A DNA stretch of 51,552 nt, taken from assembly GCA_024400815.1 (NCBI GenBank), contig JAKSMD010000006.1:1-51552 (forward strand), in the 5' to 3' direction. Origin of the DNA: Bacteroidales bacterium. GTDB taxonomy: Bacteria; Bacteroidota; Bacteroidia; Bacteroidales; WCHB1-69. Below, piece by piece: positions 24,651 to 33,752 of the stretch. Made by a program: the position numbers and the translations under genes. The notes beneath the pieces were generated by a model, which saw only the letters and a program-made list of their open reading frames with translations, did no database searches and had not been told where the DNA came from. Within the stretch, counting starts at the first letter, position 1, and the number at the start of each line of letters is the position of its first letter.

Positions 24651-24658
24651 CAAAAATA
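24651..24658 (-). promoter_or_regulatory. -7 promoter box for gldF-gldG
   Basis: CAAAAATA on the plus strand reads TATTTTTG on the minus strand, 20 bases before the gldF ATG. It abuts the T-run of the upstream terminator. No good -33 box is seen because that position falls in the hairpin loop. Confidence 0.55.
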
Positions 24659-24660
24659 AT

Positions 24661-24694
24661 AAAAAAAGCTTTTAGGGGAGCGCCCTAAAAGCTT
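24661..24694 (-). terminator. Terminator after the M3 peptidase gene
   Basis: AAGCTTTTAGGG (24666-24677) pairs perfectly with CCCTAAAAGCTT (24683-24694) around a 5-base loop. On the minus strand the stem is followed by TTTTT, then directly by the gldF promoter. Confidence 0.85.
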
Positions 24695-24728
24695 ATATTT
24701 CATTGAAAAATAGTCGTTCTCAAAAAGT

Positions 24729-26837
24729 TTATTTGAGGCCGTCTTTTTGTAATAATGCATCGGGTTTGGGTTCGCGCCCGAGGAAGTTCATGAACATTTC
24801 CATAGCAGGGATAGAACCACCTTTAGAAAGAATCGTATTGCGATATTCTTCCGCCACCTTTTGATTCATCACGCCCTCTTTTTGGAAACGTGTGAAGGCA
24901 TCGGCTTCCAACATTTCTGCCCACTTATATCCGTAATAACCAGCTGCATAGCCGCCGGCAAAAATATGGGTGAAGGAGGTGCTCATGCAAGCGGTCGGCA
25001 CAATCGGCAAAACTTCGAGTTTGTCGAAAATGGATCGCTCCATGGTGTAGATGTCTTGGATTTTTTCAGGATTAGTGGTGTGCCACATCATATCCAGGTA
25101 ACCGAAGGAGAGCTGGCGTGCAGAACTGTAACCTGCCAAGTAGCGACGCATATTTTTCAATTGGTCAATGTATTTTTGCGGAATGCTTTCGCCCGTCTGA
25201 TAATGTTTGGCAAATGTGTTGAGGAATTCTGGTTCGGTAGCCCAGTTCTCGTTCAATTGGGAAGGCAATTCAACAAAGTCGCGCGGCGTGTTGGTGCCGG
25301 AAATGGATTGATAGGGAACTTCAGAAAGCATGCCGTTGAGCGCATGACCAAATTCGTGCAAGAAGGTGGTCACTTCGTCAAAGGTCAGCAATGAGGGTTG
25401 GTCACTGGTTGACGGCGTGAAGTTCATGACCAAACTAACCAGTGGACGAACATCTTCACCCTTGGCGTTGATGTATTGTTCGCGGAAGGAGGTCATCCAT
25501 GCGCCACTGCGTTTGGTTGCGCGCGGATGAAAATCCAAATATAGGATGGCCATCAATTTGTCCGCACGATAGACTTCATAAACGGTAACATCGGGATGGT
25601 AAACATCAATGTTGTGGGCAGGAACGAACTTCATTTGATAGAGCGCGCCGGCAAGATTGAATACGCCGTCAATGACATTTTCCAATTTGAAATAGGGTTT
25701 CAAGTCTTCGGTGCTCAAGTTGAAGAGTTCTTTCTGCTGCTTTTCAGAATAGTAGGCGAAGTCCCAGCGTTGCAAATCCCCATTCAAACCATGCGCGTGG
25801 GCGAATTCGGTTAAGGATGCGATCTCTTTTTCAGCGGCGGGAAGAGAATATTTTGCCAGTTCGTCTAACAAGTTGTAAACGCGGTCCACATTTTCGGCCA
25901 TACGGTCATGCAAAGCATATTCGGCGTAATTTTTATATCCCATTAGTTGCGCAAGCTGGTTGCGGCACATCAGGATTTCTTTGATGGTTTCAGAGTTGTC
26001 GAATTGATCTTTGTAAGCCTTGCAGCATGAGTGCATGAACATCTCTTTGCGAAGTTCGCGGTTGTCCGCGTAGGTCATAATCGCATTGACGCTTGGGTAG
26101 GAAAGGTCGAACAGATAACCTTTGAGTCCTTTGTCTTTTGCCTTTTGAGCTGCAATAGCCAATTCTGCTTCTGGAAGTCCTGCCAAGTCTTTCTTCTGGG
26201 TGATGTGCATTTGATAGGCATTGGTGGCGGCCAGCGCATTTTGCCCGAAAAGCAGGGTCAGGTTGGAGAGCTTGACCGAGGTGGTGTTGAATACTTCCTT
26301 TAACTCGTCGGGAAGGTTTGCGCCTTGGTTGACGAAAGCATCGTATGTGTTTTTCAATAACATCTTGTCTGCTCCGCTGAGTTTGTCGTATTCATGAGTG
26401 TAAACATATTGCACACGGTTAAATAAAGCTGTGTCTAAATAGATGCTGTTGCTATAGTTGGTGAGCATCGGCTGCACGGTGTTGGCGATTTCCTGCATCT
26501 CGTCGGTGGCATCGCATTCCAGGATGTTGAAGAAGACACCGGCTACGCGCGTCAGTTTCTCGCCGGCGCGGTCAAGGGCGACGATGGTGTTTTGGAATGT
26601 CGGGGTTTCCGGATTGCGTTTGATGTTTAGCAAATCCTTGCGGGCTTCTTGAATGCCAAATTCAAAAGCGGGCTTGTAGTGCGCCGGCTTTATCTTGCTG
26701 AAGGGCGGCGTCTGATAGGGCGTGTTCCACTCTTTGAAAAATGGATTGTCAGTTGCTGCCGCAGCAATTTTGTGTTCTTGGGCGTTTGTTTGCATAAGGG
26801 CAAAAATAAATAACAGTAGTGTGAGTTGTTTTTTCAT
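24729..26837 (-). CDS. Exported M3-family oligopeptidase (Dcp/OpdA type)
   Basis: The 702-residue zinc peptidase has the HEXXH motif at H494-E495-F-G-H498 (TTFLHEFGHALNG) with the third ligand in the following helix, where the M3 ExxS pattern is expected (ELPSQLNENWA). A signal peptide (KKQLTLLLFIFALMQTNA) places it in the periplasm, as for several Bacteroidota Dcp homologues. The family cleaves short peptides, either as a dipeptidyl carboxypeptidase or as an oligopeptidase; which applies is not clear. It begins 3 bases after ispF and ends before a terminator, so it closes the porU-porV-ispF unit. Confidence 0.92.
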   Translation of the reverse strand: MKKQLTLLLFIFALMQTNAQEHKIAAAATDNPFFKEWNTPYQTPPFSKIKPAHYKPAFEFGIQEARKDLLNIKRNPETPTFQNTIVALDRAGEKLTRVAGVFFNILECDATDEMQEIANTVQPMLTNYSNSIYLDTALFNRVQYVYTHEYDKLSGADKMLLKNTYDAFVNQGANLPDELKEVFNTTSVKLSNLTLLFGQNALAATNAYQMHITQKKDLAGLPEAELAIAAQKAKDKGLKGYLFDLSYPSVNAIMTYADNRELRKEMFMHSCCKAYKDQFDNSETIKEILMCRNQLAQLMGYKNYAEYALHDRMAENVDRVYNLLDELAKYSLPAAEKEIASLTEFAHAHGLNGDLQRWDFAYYSEKQQKELFNLSTEDLKPYFKLENVIDGVFNLAGALYQMKFVPAHNIDVYHPDVTVYEVYRADKLMAILYLDFHPRATKRSGAWMTSFREQYINAKGEDVRPLVSLVMNFTPSTSDQPSLLTFDEVTTFLHEFGHALNGMLSEVPYQSISGTNTPRDFVELPSQLNENWATEPEFLNTFAKHYQTGESIPQKYIDQLKNMRRYLAGYSSARQLSFGYLDMMWHTTNPEKIQDIYTMERSIFDKLEVLPIVPTACMSTSFTHIFAGGYAAGYYGYKWAEMLEADAFTRFQKEGVMNQKVAEEYRNTILSKGGSIPAMEMFMNFLGREPKPDALLQKDGLK

Positions 26838-26840
26838 AAT

Positions 26841-27317
26841 TTATTGAATAATAGATACAATGGCCGTGGCAGCAATGCCTTCGCCTTGGCCGGTGAAGCC
26901 CATCTTTTCGTTGGTCTTCGCCTTGATGGATAAATGGGTTGAGTCAATGTGCAATATTGCTTTCAGTGTGTTGGTCATTTCATCGATGTAGGGTTTCATC
27001 TTGGGTTGCTCAAGAATGAGCGTGCAATCGACATTGTTGATGCGCCATCCTCGTTCTTCTAAAAGTTCAACGACTTTGGCCAGTAGGATTTTGCTGTCGA
27101 TATTTTCAAAAGAGGCATCATGGTCTGGAAAGTGCGTGCCGATGTCTTTGAGCGCGGCGGCACCAAGCAGTGCGTCACAAAGCGCGTGAATCAGCACGTC
27201 TCCGTCCGAATGGGCGGCCAAACCCTTCTCAAAAGGAACACGAATGCCCCCGAGGACGAGTGGTCTGTCGAGGGCAAATCTATGTGAATCGTATCCGAAT
27301 CCAACGCGAAAATCCAT
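26841..27317 (-). CDS. ispF: 2-C-methyl-D-erythritol 2,4-cyclodiphosphate synthase
   Basis: The 158-residue protein catalyses the fifth step of the non-mevalonate isoprenoid pathway, forming MEcPP with loss of CMP. Metal ligands are visible in GFGYDSHRF (D10, H12) and at the HALCDALLGA histidine, with the conserved GDIGTHFPD-like segment as KDIGTHFPDHD and the C-terminal KAKTNEKMGFTGQGEGIAA. Length matches the family. It starts 3 bases after porV and is followed after 3 bases by the M3 peptidase, so it is clearly embedded in the secretion operon despite an unrelated function. Confidence 0.97.
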   Translation of the reverse strand: MDFRVGFGYDSHRFALDRPLVLGGIRVPFEKGLAAHSDGDVLIHALCDALLGAAALKDIGTHFPDHDASFENIDSKILLAKVVELLEERGWRINNVDCTLILEQPKMKPYIDEMTNTLKAILHIDSTHLSIKAKTNEKMGFTGQGEGIAATAIVSIIQ

Positions 27318-27320
27318 GTG

Positions 27321-28583
27321 CTATCTCAATTTTCCTTGGTTCTTGATGTCGTCTTTGTTGAAGGAAGCGAAATCAAACGAAAGGGTGAAACGCAAGGTGT
27401 TTGCTAATGGATGGTATTGGTTGATGGCGAACAAATAGGAAACATCCAAGTTGAAGATGCTATATTTGAGACCTACGCCGCAAGTGAGGAACTGACGGTT
27501 TCCTTTGTAAGGGCTTTCATAGAAGTATCCCAATCTTACAAAGAACAAATCTCTGTAGGAATATTCAGCACCCAATGCCCAGTTGATTTCTTGCAACTCT
27601 TCGCGGAAACCACCAGGAGCATCGTAGAATGAGTGAATGATACCTTCAGCAACGGAAACATTAGGGTCCATACCGGAAGCGATGATGCGGCTGCCTGATT
27701 CGTCATAAATAAGATGCCCAACACTGTCCGTTGCATATACAGGATTGGTCGGAACTAACAATTTGTTGAATTCGCCGTTGAGCGTGAGCTTGTTGTATTC
27801 GTCGAAATCCATTTCATAGCCGATGCCGAGTTTCAAGTTCATCGGGAGGAAGTCGCGGTTGGTAGAAGATGTATAGGATATCTTGTTACCAATGTTAGCA
27901 ATGGCCAAACCGGCACGAAGGGTGCTGTTTGACAAACCTTTAGCGCGGAAATCTTGTTCATAGAACAAACTCACATCAGCAGCTCCTGCCAAACCGGCTT
28001 TGCTGCCATCAGCGTATGGGTCGTAACCAGCGGTGAGGTTGGAGTAGATGAATCTCGGCGTAATAGCGATAGCCAATTCATCGATGAGCTTGCGGGAATA
28101 GGTGAAGTCGAGCGCAAATTCGTTTGGACTTTTTGCAACACCTTCGCCGTAAGGGTTGGTGCCATTTTCATCGGAGAAGAAAATATCGCCTAATGAGAAA
28201 TAACGCAAAGAAAATGCGATAGCATCCATGTCGGTGATTTTATAATAAGCAGACAAGTATGCCAAGTTAATATCGCCAACGAGTTTTCGCAGCCACGGAC
28301 TGTAGGAAACGCTGAATCCAAATTTGTTGTCATTGAAGACATATTTGGAAGGGTTGGATGCTTGGGAGTTGGCATCAGCAGCGGTGGCGCAACCGATGTC
28401 GGCCATAGCGCCAGCACGTGAGTCCGGTGCGATTTGCAAGAATGGAACAGCGGTGGTAATGGTGTTCAGTTGCCTTCCATAAAGGTCGTAAAGGCCGCCG
28501 TGATCAACATATTGAGCGTTAACATTCAGGTGCAAACAGATGAACATTACCGCCAAAAAGAGCATTGAAATTGTTTTTTTCAT
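27321..28583 (-). CDS. porV: Type IX secretion outer membrane protein PorV (LptO)
   Basis: The 420-residue protein is a FadL-like outer membrane barrel with a signal peptide ending VNAQ. The segment FLQIAPDSRAGAMADIG near residues 49-65, followed by ATAADANSQASNPSKY, is diagnostic for PorV. In Porphyromonas and Flavobacterium PorV brings type IX cargo to the PorU sortase, and PorU-PorV form a surface complex. The gene lies 87 bases downstream of porU on the same strand. A C-terminal aromatic residue pattern (LRFTLSFDF) agrees with a beta-barrel end. Confidence 0.95.
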   Translation of the reverse strand: MKKTISMLFLAVMFICLHLNVNAQYVDHGGLYDLYGRQLNTITTAVPFLQIAPDSRAGAMADIGCATAADANSQASNPSKYVFNDNKFGFSVSYSPWLRKLVGDINLAYLSAYYKITDMDAIAFSLRYFSLGDIFFSDENGTNPYGEGVAKSPNEFALDFTYSRKLIDELAIAITPRFIYSNLTAGYDPYADGSKAGLAGAADVSLFYEQDFRAKGLSNSTLRAGLAIANIGNKISYTSSTNRDFLPMNLKLGIGYEMDFDEYNKLTLNGEFNKLLVPTNPVYATDSVGHLIYDESGSRIIASGMDPNVSVAEGIIHSFYDAPGGFREELQEINWALGAEYSYRDLFFVRLGYFYESPYKGNRQFLTCGVGLKYSIFNLDVSYLFAINQYHPLANTLRFTLSFDFASFNKDDIKNQGKLR

Positions 28584-28670
28584 GTGAGATTTACTGTTTG
28601 TTATTTGTATTATTTATTTGTTCAAAAAATTGTAACCAAAATTCGCTAACGACAGTTTTTGAATTTTATT

Positions 28671-31600
28671 TTATAGGATGACGATTTTTTCTATTTTTTC
28701 TGAAATTTCATTGTTTTGATTGCGAACACGCAGGCGATACATGTACACCCCTTTGCCGATTTTGTCGCCGTAATCATCGCGTCCATCCCAAGTGATAGGG
28801 GCACTTCGACTGCCTTCTATGTTTTGTGTGGTGTTAATGGTTCGAACCAATTTTCCAGATATGGTGAAAATTTGAATCTGGATATCGAAGATGCCGCCTG
28901 TTTGATTTTGCTCGAAATAGAAATCCGTATGCGTGGTGAATGGGTTCGGGTAATTAAGCACATGACTTAGCACCAATCCTTCATCGGAAACAACTTCAAA
29001 GGTGAGCTCGCGTTCGGAATGGTTGTTGTTGATGTCCCATGCTCTGACTAAAAGGGTGTGCTTGCCCGGCGCAAACTCTTCTAAATTGTAACGTACCGTG
29101 CCCATGTTGAAACTGTCCTTCTCCGTTTGATAATAATCATTCAGGATGATAGGATTGTCGGTGGCGTTGTCAATGACCGCCGTGAGGTTATGGCCGATGC
29201 CGTTGCCGGTGGTGTTGATGCCGTAGTTGTCTTTGATTTTGGCAATCAAAATAGGATTGGGGTTGGTGATACCGCCGTTGACGAAGTTCTCGTCATTGAG
29301 GAACAATTCGATTTCCGGACCTTCCTTGTCTTCCAAACCAGAAGTGTCTGTTCCACCGATGATGAAATTGGAAAATGCTCCCGCTGCGTCGGCTTCCAAT
29401 TGAGAACTGCGTCCGTAATAACTGATTTTGCCGTTGCCGAAATTGTAGTCAATGTCTCTTGGAATATAAAATGAGAAGTTGAATTTGCCATTGGTGACAG
29501 AGCAGTTGCCTTTGAAAAGCACGCTTTTTTGTGTTTCAAAGTTGAATGGAATACTGCTGGGGTCATTGGCTAATGTCGTTACAGTGGCCTTTTTGTCATA
29601 AACAGAAGGGAAGATGTCGCCGTTGAAATTTTCGAGCAGGTTGCCGTTCAAGTCGGTGATATGACCGCTGATGGTTACCTTTGACAAAGCTCGCAGGGTG
29701 TCCGTGACTTCTTGCACGGAGACATGATTGACGGAGTCTGTTACAATATTATATATAGGGACAGCTAATTTCATGGACGGGTCACCCATAGTGACAAACA
29801 TAGCCAAACTGCTGTTGGCACCGCCATATCTGTTTTTGGCATGGATTTCCAATTCGCTGAGTGTGGGGGTTCTGTTTAAGTCGTTGTTGAAAAGATAGGA
29901 AAACAGATACCTTCCGAAGGTGTTGTTAGGGGTAGACCAGGCCTCTCGTGTGGCGGTGATCAATCCAGCTGCGCCACCATTGCTGTTGAAGAGAATCAAC
30001 TCCGCTGGGGAAAGTGCCGGACGATCGTAATAGCCAAAGGTACACGACAAGGTGAGCATCATCGGCATATTGTATTTGTTTTTCCATTTGTTGATATCGG
30101 AATTCTCTAAAACACGCTCCGCCGACCAACCGTCTTTACCGCTATGCCCAACATAGGTGAATACCAAGGCGCCGCGCTCCATACGGTTGTTGATAGCCGT
30201 GGTCACTTCGGGGTAACGCTGGCCGCCAGCATTCGAAACTTGTTGATATGCATCCAAATAGATTTTGTCGAAATTGATGTTCGCATTGTCGCGTTCTACA
30301 ATGGTGGCGAAATTATCGGCGTTGCTGATGAAATCATTGTAGTCTTCATCGTCTGCCACAAAGGCCATCATATTGCGCCAGTCACCTAAATTGGATATGG
30401 CAGAAGAATTCTCATCAACCAAGTTGCGACGAGTGGAGTAGCGGATGAATTTGTCAACTGCGGTTGTGGCTTGGGCTACCGTGCTGGATGGAATTCGTCC
30501 GACGCCAAGGTCGTATAACCCGCCAAAGCCCTCGCCTTCTTCATCATCCAACAAACCGAAAGTGTCATCGTTGGAGTAAAAGTCGTTCTCGTTGACCCCG
30601 TCGTGGGTGGCGTATTGATAGTTCGGAACGTAAATTTCGGTGCCGTTGTCACGACCGCGATAATCATAACTTGGTCTTCCGAACAACAATAAGTATTTGG
30701 GATACTGATGGTTGGTTTTATCATAGATGAGCTTCATATAGTCGCGAATGGCCATGGGGTCCATTGAACCGCTCGAAAATTCATTATATACCTGTTGGGT
30801 GGTTACCACATTTACAGAAAGTCCGTCGTTGCTTTGACGGAATTCGGCCAGGCGTTTGGCCTGCGACAAGAATTTAGGATGGGTAACGATGACCAAGTCC
30901 ACATTACTTGTGGCGTGCAGATTCTGGTTGGGTACAGAACTGCCACGCGTGATGCTTTTGTAATGATTGCTGTCGAAAGCATAGAAGGTTCGCAATGTGT
31001 CCGTGCGAGCTTTGAAAGAGCGAGTTGCACCATCCGATGTGAGCGTGTATTGAACACTCTGTGTGGGGTCTGTCACATCCCAAATAGAGGTGCTCGAACT
31101 GGCTCCCGAGAGGTTGAATTGCGTGATATTGCCCTCGCCTATGGTGTTCAAATTGCGGAATTCGAAGGGCGTGGAACCCATCGACAATTGGCAAGGAATT
31201 TCGATTTCTAACCAGTTCAAGTAGGCGGAAGCTGAGTTGCTCGGTTTGCTGTAGGTGAGGGTCACGTCTAAGTTGCTGCTGTTGGCAGAAAATGGCAAAG
31301 TGGACTTGCCAAAGACCGCTTGGTAAGCGGTAGAGGCACCAGCCATTTGAACATTCCCGACCGTGACATTGTTGATGTCAACTTTGAAAGTGCCGTTCAT
31401 GCTGGCGGTATTGGCCCCAAACACACTTACTTTGCCAGTGGCAACAGGCGTGCCCGGTGTTCTAAAACGATAAGTGCGTGATGTGGTAAGGTCAAAGAGG
31501 TCGCCGAACCAGTCTTTGCCAGTTTCACTGAAATTGTAAATATCATCTTCTACAAAACTATAGAAAGTGTAATCATTAACCGTGTGAGTTGCCGTAAGAT

Positions 31601-32510
31601 GGGAATTGTCCACTGCGGTGATGCGCTTCTTTGCGCCGATGCCAGGCGTACTGGTGATAAAATACCATGTTGTGTCAGAATAGATATTGGTGCTGTGACA
31701 GAATTTGTTTTCCGTGGAGTCAAAATATTCGCTGTGTGGCGAATGACCGAAAAACAAGAAGTAATCGTTGTTGTCGATGGTGCCGTCGCCGCCATCGAAA
31801 ATTTGAATGGGCAATTCCTGCAAGTCATCCGGGCGCTTGACACTATTGGGTTCTGGCAACATAGCTCCGCCGTTGCCGAAAAGCGCAATACTGGATGAAG
31901 ATATTGGCGTTGACAGACCTATGGCGGTAAGGTCTGCGTAGGTGACTTTGTAGATGCCGGTCTCGGTGACGGCTAAGTTGTACCAATTGCCGGTTGCTAA
32001 AACCGACTGGTTGGCATGTGTCTGCGTGGCTTTCGTGTTTTTGGGCTGTTTGCCCTCCAATTCGATAGACAGGGATTTCAAACGACTGAATTGCCCATCT
32101 CCATTTTTCACAAACGGAATAATAGTGAGCAACGCATAGGTGCGATTGCGCTCTCGCGCTGTACGAACAGTCACATCTAGTTGTGTGGATTTGAAACTGG
32201 ATGGGATGAGGGCGCAGTCTTGGGCGGAAACGGCTTCATATTGCGCATCTACTATATGAATATTGTAACTATTGTAAAAATTATCAATAGGAATCATCTC
32301 ATAGTAACAAGGCAGAGTGGGGTAGGATTGAAGGTAAACCGCATTTTCAAAGTGCAGGAATTCTATGCTTTTTTCTTCGGAAATAAAACGAGTAAGGTTA
32401 TTTGTCCATAGTAAATTGATTTTTTTTTCAATTTTTTGTGCTTGAATATGAGATGGTTGCGTTATTATTAAGAAAAAAAGTGCAATGAGCACCCAAGGAT
32501 TTTTTTTCAT
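28671..32510 (-). CDS. porU: Type IX secretion system sortase PorU
   Basis: The 1279-residue surface protease belongs to gingipain family C25. A signal peptide (LIALFFLIITQPSHIQAQ) is followed by a long N-terminal region, then the C25 domain with catalytic H789 (TYVGHSGKDGW) and C823 (TLSCTFGYYDRP). The C-terminal part has a FlgD-like type IX domain (LNYPNPFTTHTDFYFEQ, ITWDGRDDYGDKIGKGVYMYRL). PorU cleaves the C-terminal signal from cargo and attaches cargo to anionic lipopolysaccharide. Both catalytic residues are intact and the length suits PorU. It leads the leftward series and is divergent from the PorP/SprF gene. Confidence 0.95.
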   Translation of the reverse strand: MKKNPWVLIALFFLIITQPSHIQAQKIEKKINLLWTNNLTRFISEEKSIEFLHFENAVYLQSYPTLPCYYEMIPIDNFYNSYNIHIVDAQYEAVSAQDCALIPSSFKSTQLDVTVRTARERNRTYALLTIIPFVKNGDGQFSRLKSLSIELEGKQPKNTKATQTHANQSVLATGNWYNLAVTETGIYKVTYADLTAIGLSTPISSSSIALFGNGGAMLPEPNSVKRPDDLQELPIQIFDGGDGTIDNNDYFLFFGHSPHSEYFDSTENKFCHSTNIYSDTTWYFITSTPGIGAKKRITAVDNSHLTATHTVNDYTFYSFVEDDIYNFSETGKDWFGDLFDLTTSRTYRFRTPGTPVATGKVSVFGANTASMNGTFKVDINNVTVGNVQMAGASTAYQAVFGKSTLPFSANSSNLDVTLTYSKPSNSASAYLNWLEIEIPCQLSMGSTPFEFRNLNTIGEGNITQFNLSGASSSTSIWDVTDPTQSVQYTLTSDGATRSFKARTDTLRTFYAFDSNHYKSITRGSSVPNQNLHATSNVDLVIVTHPKFLSQAKRLAEFRQSNDGLSVNVVTTQQVYNEFSSGSMDPMAIRDYMKLIYDKTNHQYPKYLLLFGRPSYDYRGRDNGTEIYVPNYQYATHDGVNENDFYSNDDTFGLLDDEEGEGFGGLYDLGVGRIPSSTVAQATTAVDKFIRYSTRRNLVDENSSAISNLGDWRNMMAFVADDEDYNDFISNADNFATIVERDNANINFDKIYLDAYQQVSNAGGQRYPEVTTAINNRMERGALVFTYVGHSGKDGWSAERVLENSDINKWKNKYNMPMMLTLSCTFGYYDRPALSPAELILFNSNGGAAGLITATREAWSTPNNTFGRYLFSYLFNNDLNRTPTLSELEIHAKNRYGGANSSLAMFVTMGDPSMKLAVPIYNIVTDSVNHVSVQEVTDTLRALSKVTISGHITDLNGNLLENFNGDIFPSVYDKKATVTTLANDPSSIPFNFETQKSVLFKGNCSVTNGKFNFSFYIPRDIDYNFGNGKISYYGRSSQLEADAAGAFSNFIIGGTDTSGLEDKEGPEIELFLNDENFVNGGITNPNPILIAKIKDNYGINTTGNGIGHNLTAVIDNATDNPIILNDYYQTEKDSFNMGTVRYNLEEFAPGKHTLLVRAWDINNNHSERELTFEVVSDEGLVLSHVLNYPNPFTTHTDFYFEQNQTGGIFDIQIQIFTISGKLVRTINTTQNIEGSRSAPITWDGRDDYGDKIGKGVYMYRLRVRNQNNEISEKIEKIVIL

Positions 32511-32549
32511 TAGTCGTTTAATTAAAATACAAACAGATACAATTTTGTT

Positions 32550-32563
32550 AACGATACATCGTT
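32550..32563. promoter_or_regulatory. Palindrome in the porU / PorP-SprF divergent gap
   Basis: AACGAT-AC-ATCGTT is a perfect 6-bp-arm palindrome, 40 bases upstream of the porU ATG and about 60 upstream of the rightward promoter box. A TTTGTAACAAA palindrome follows at 32579-32589. Either could be an operator; no regulator is assigned. Confidence 0.3.
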
Positions 32564-32623
32564 GTTATTATTGCAAAGTTTGTAACAAATAAAATTTATT
32601 CAAGTAGAATAAAAAGAATTTTG

Positions 32624-32631
32624 TATTTTTG
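32624..32631 (+). promoter_or_regulatory. -7 promoter box for PorP/SprF-gldJ
   Basis: TATTTTTG preceded by TTTTG lies 10 bases before the first possible ATG. A start of transcription about 6 bases downstream would leave a leader of only a few bases, which slightly favours the second in-frame ATG at 32654. Confidence 0.6.
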
Positions 32632-32641
32632 CCCGCTATAA

Positions 32642-33697
32642 ATGAATAAAAGTATGCATAAACGAATTATAACCCTTTTGGCAGCAATATTGGCTTTCGC
32701 CAGTTTGCGTGTTGAGGCACAAGATGCGTTGTTTTCGCAGTTTTATGCCAATCCGTTGTACTTGAATCCAGCATTTGCAGGTACGAATGTGTGTCCGAGA
32801 TTGTGTTTCAATTTTAGAGACCAATGGCCTTCCGCATCTGGTACTTTCATGACCTATACGGCTTCGTATGACGAACATTTTGATAAACTGTCTGGCGGCG
32901 TTGGCGTTTTGCTGTTCGGTGATCGCGCTGGCGAAGGCGGTTGCATTAACACGTATGCGGCTAGCGCTATCTATTCTTTTAAAATCAAAGTCGCTAAGAA
33001 ATTCAACTTGCGCCTTTCCTTGCAGGCAACATATCAGCAGAAATCTTTGGATTGGTCTAAACTGACTTTCGGCGATATGATTGATCCGAAATATGGTTTC
33101 GTTTATGCAACACAAGAACAACAACCGAATAAGTTGAGCCGCGGCGTCTTCGACATGTCCGCCGGTTTGTTAGGTTATACCCCACATGTTTACTTCGGTA
33201 TGTCTGCTCACCATATTACCCGTCCGTATGAAGGATTCCTTATCCAAAGCGGTTCTGACTCTCCCGAAGCTAGACTTCCGGTAAAATGGACGGCTCATGT
33301 GGGTGCCTATTTTGATTTGAAACGTAAGAGCAAAATGGAAACTTCCTTCGGTGATATTTCCATCAGTCCGAATTTCATTTACGAACATCAAATGAATTTC
33401 AACTACTTTAACGAAGGGCTTTACCTTAACTTCTATCCGTTCACTGTAGGTATGTGGCTCCGTCATGGTATTACTTACCATAATAATGAAGAAGGTATTA
33501 CGGCTAACAATTTGGACGCATTCATCGTGATGTTCGGTATTGAACACGAATGGTTCAAGATTGCATATTCCTACGATGCTACGATTAGCCAATTGGCCAA
33601 TGTGACTGGTGGTAGCCATGAGGTTTCCCTCCAACTCCTGCTTCCTTGCCCGAACAAACGTAAAGCTTTGAAAGACCTTAGATGTCCTTCTTTCTAA
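32642..33697 (+). CDS. PorP/SprF family type IX secretion membrane protein
   Basis: The 351-residue protein (347 if the ATG at 32654 is used) is an outer membrane barrel with a signal peptide (RIITLLAAILAFASLRVEAQ). The N-terminal QDALFSQFYANPLYLNPAFAG is the PorP/SprF hallmark, and SGGVGVLLFGDRAG and the VGMWLRHG repeat-like strands support it. Family members are outer membrane partners of type IX secretion and of SprB-like adhesin export. Many genomes carry several paralogues, so calling it porP itself would be too specific. It is divergent from porU and 55 bases upstream of gldJ, with which it is probably cotranscribed. Confidence 0.9.
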   Translation: MNKSMHKRIITLLAAILAFASLRVEAQDALFSQFYANPLYLNPAFAGTNVCPRLCFNFRDQWPSASGTFMTYTASYDEHFDKLSGGVGVLLFGDRAGEGGCINTYAASAIYSFKIKVAKKFNLRLSLQATYQQKSLDWSKLTFGDMIDPKYGFVYATQEQQPNKLSRGVFDMSAGLLGYTPHVYFGMSAHHITRPYEGFLIQSGSDSPEARLPVKWTAHVGAYFDLKRKSKMETSFGDISISPNFIYEHQMNFNYFNEGLYLNFYPFTVGMWLRHGITYHNNEEGITANNLDAFIVMFGIEHEWFKIAYSYDATISQLANVTGGSHEVSLQLLLPCPNKRKALKDLRCPSF

Positions 33698-33752
33698 ACC
33701 ATTACAATAATTTTTTTATTTACCCGTTCCTAAGAATAAATAATTAATAACA

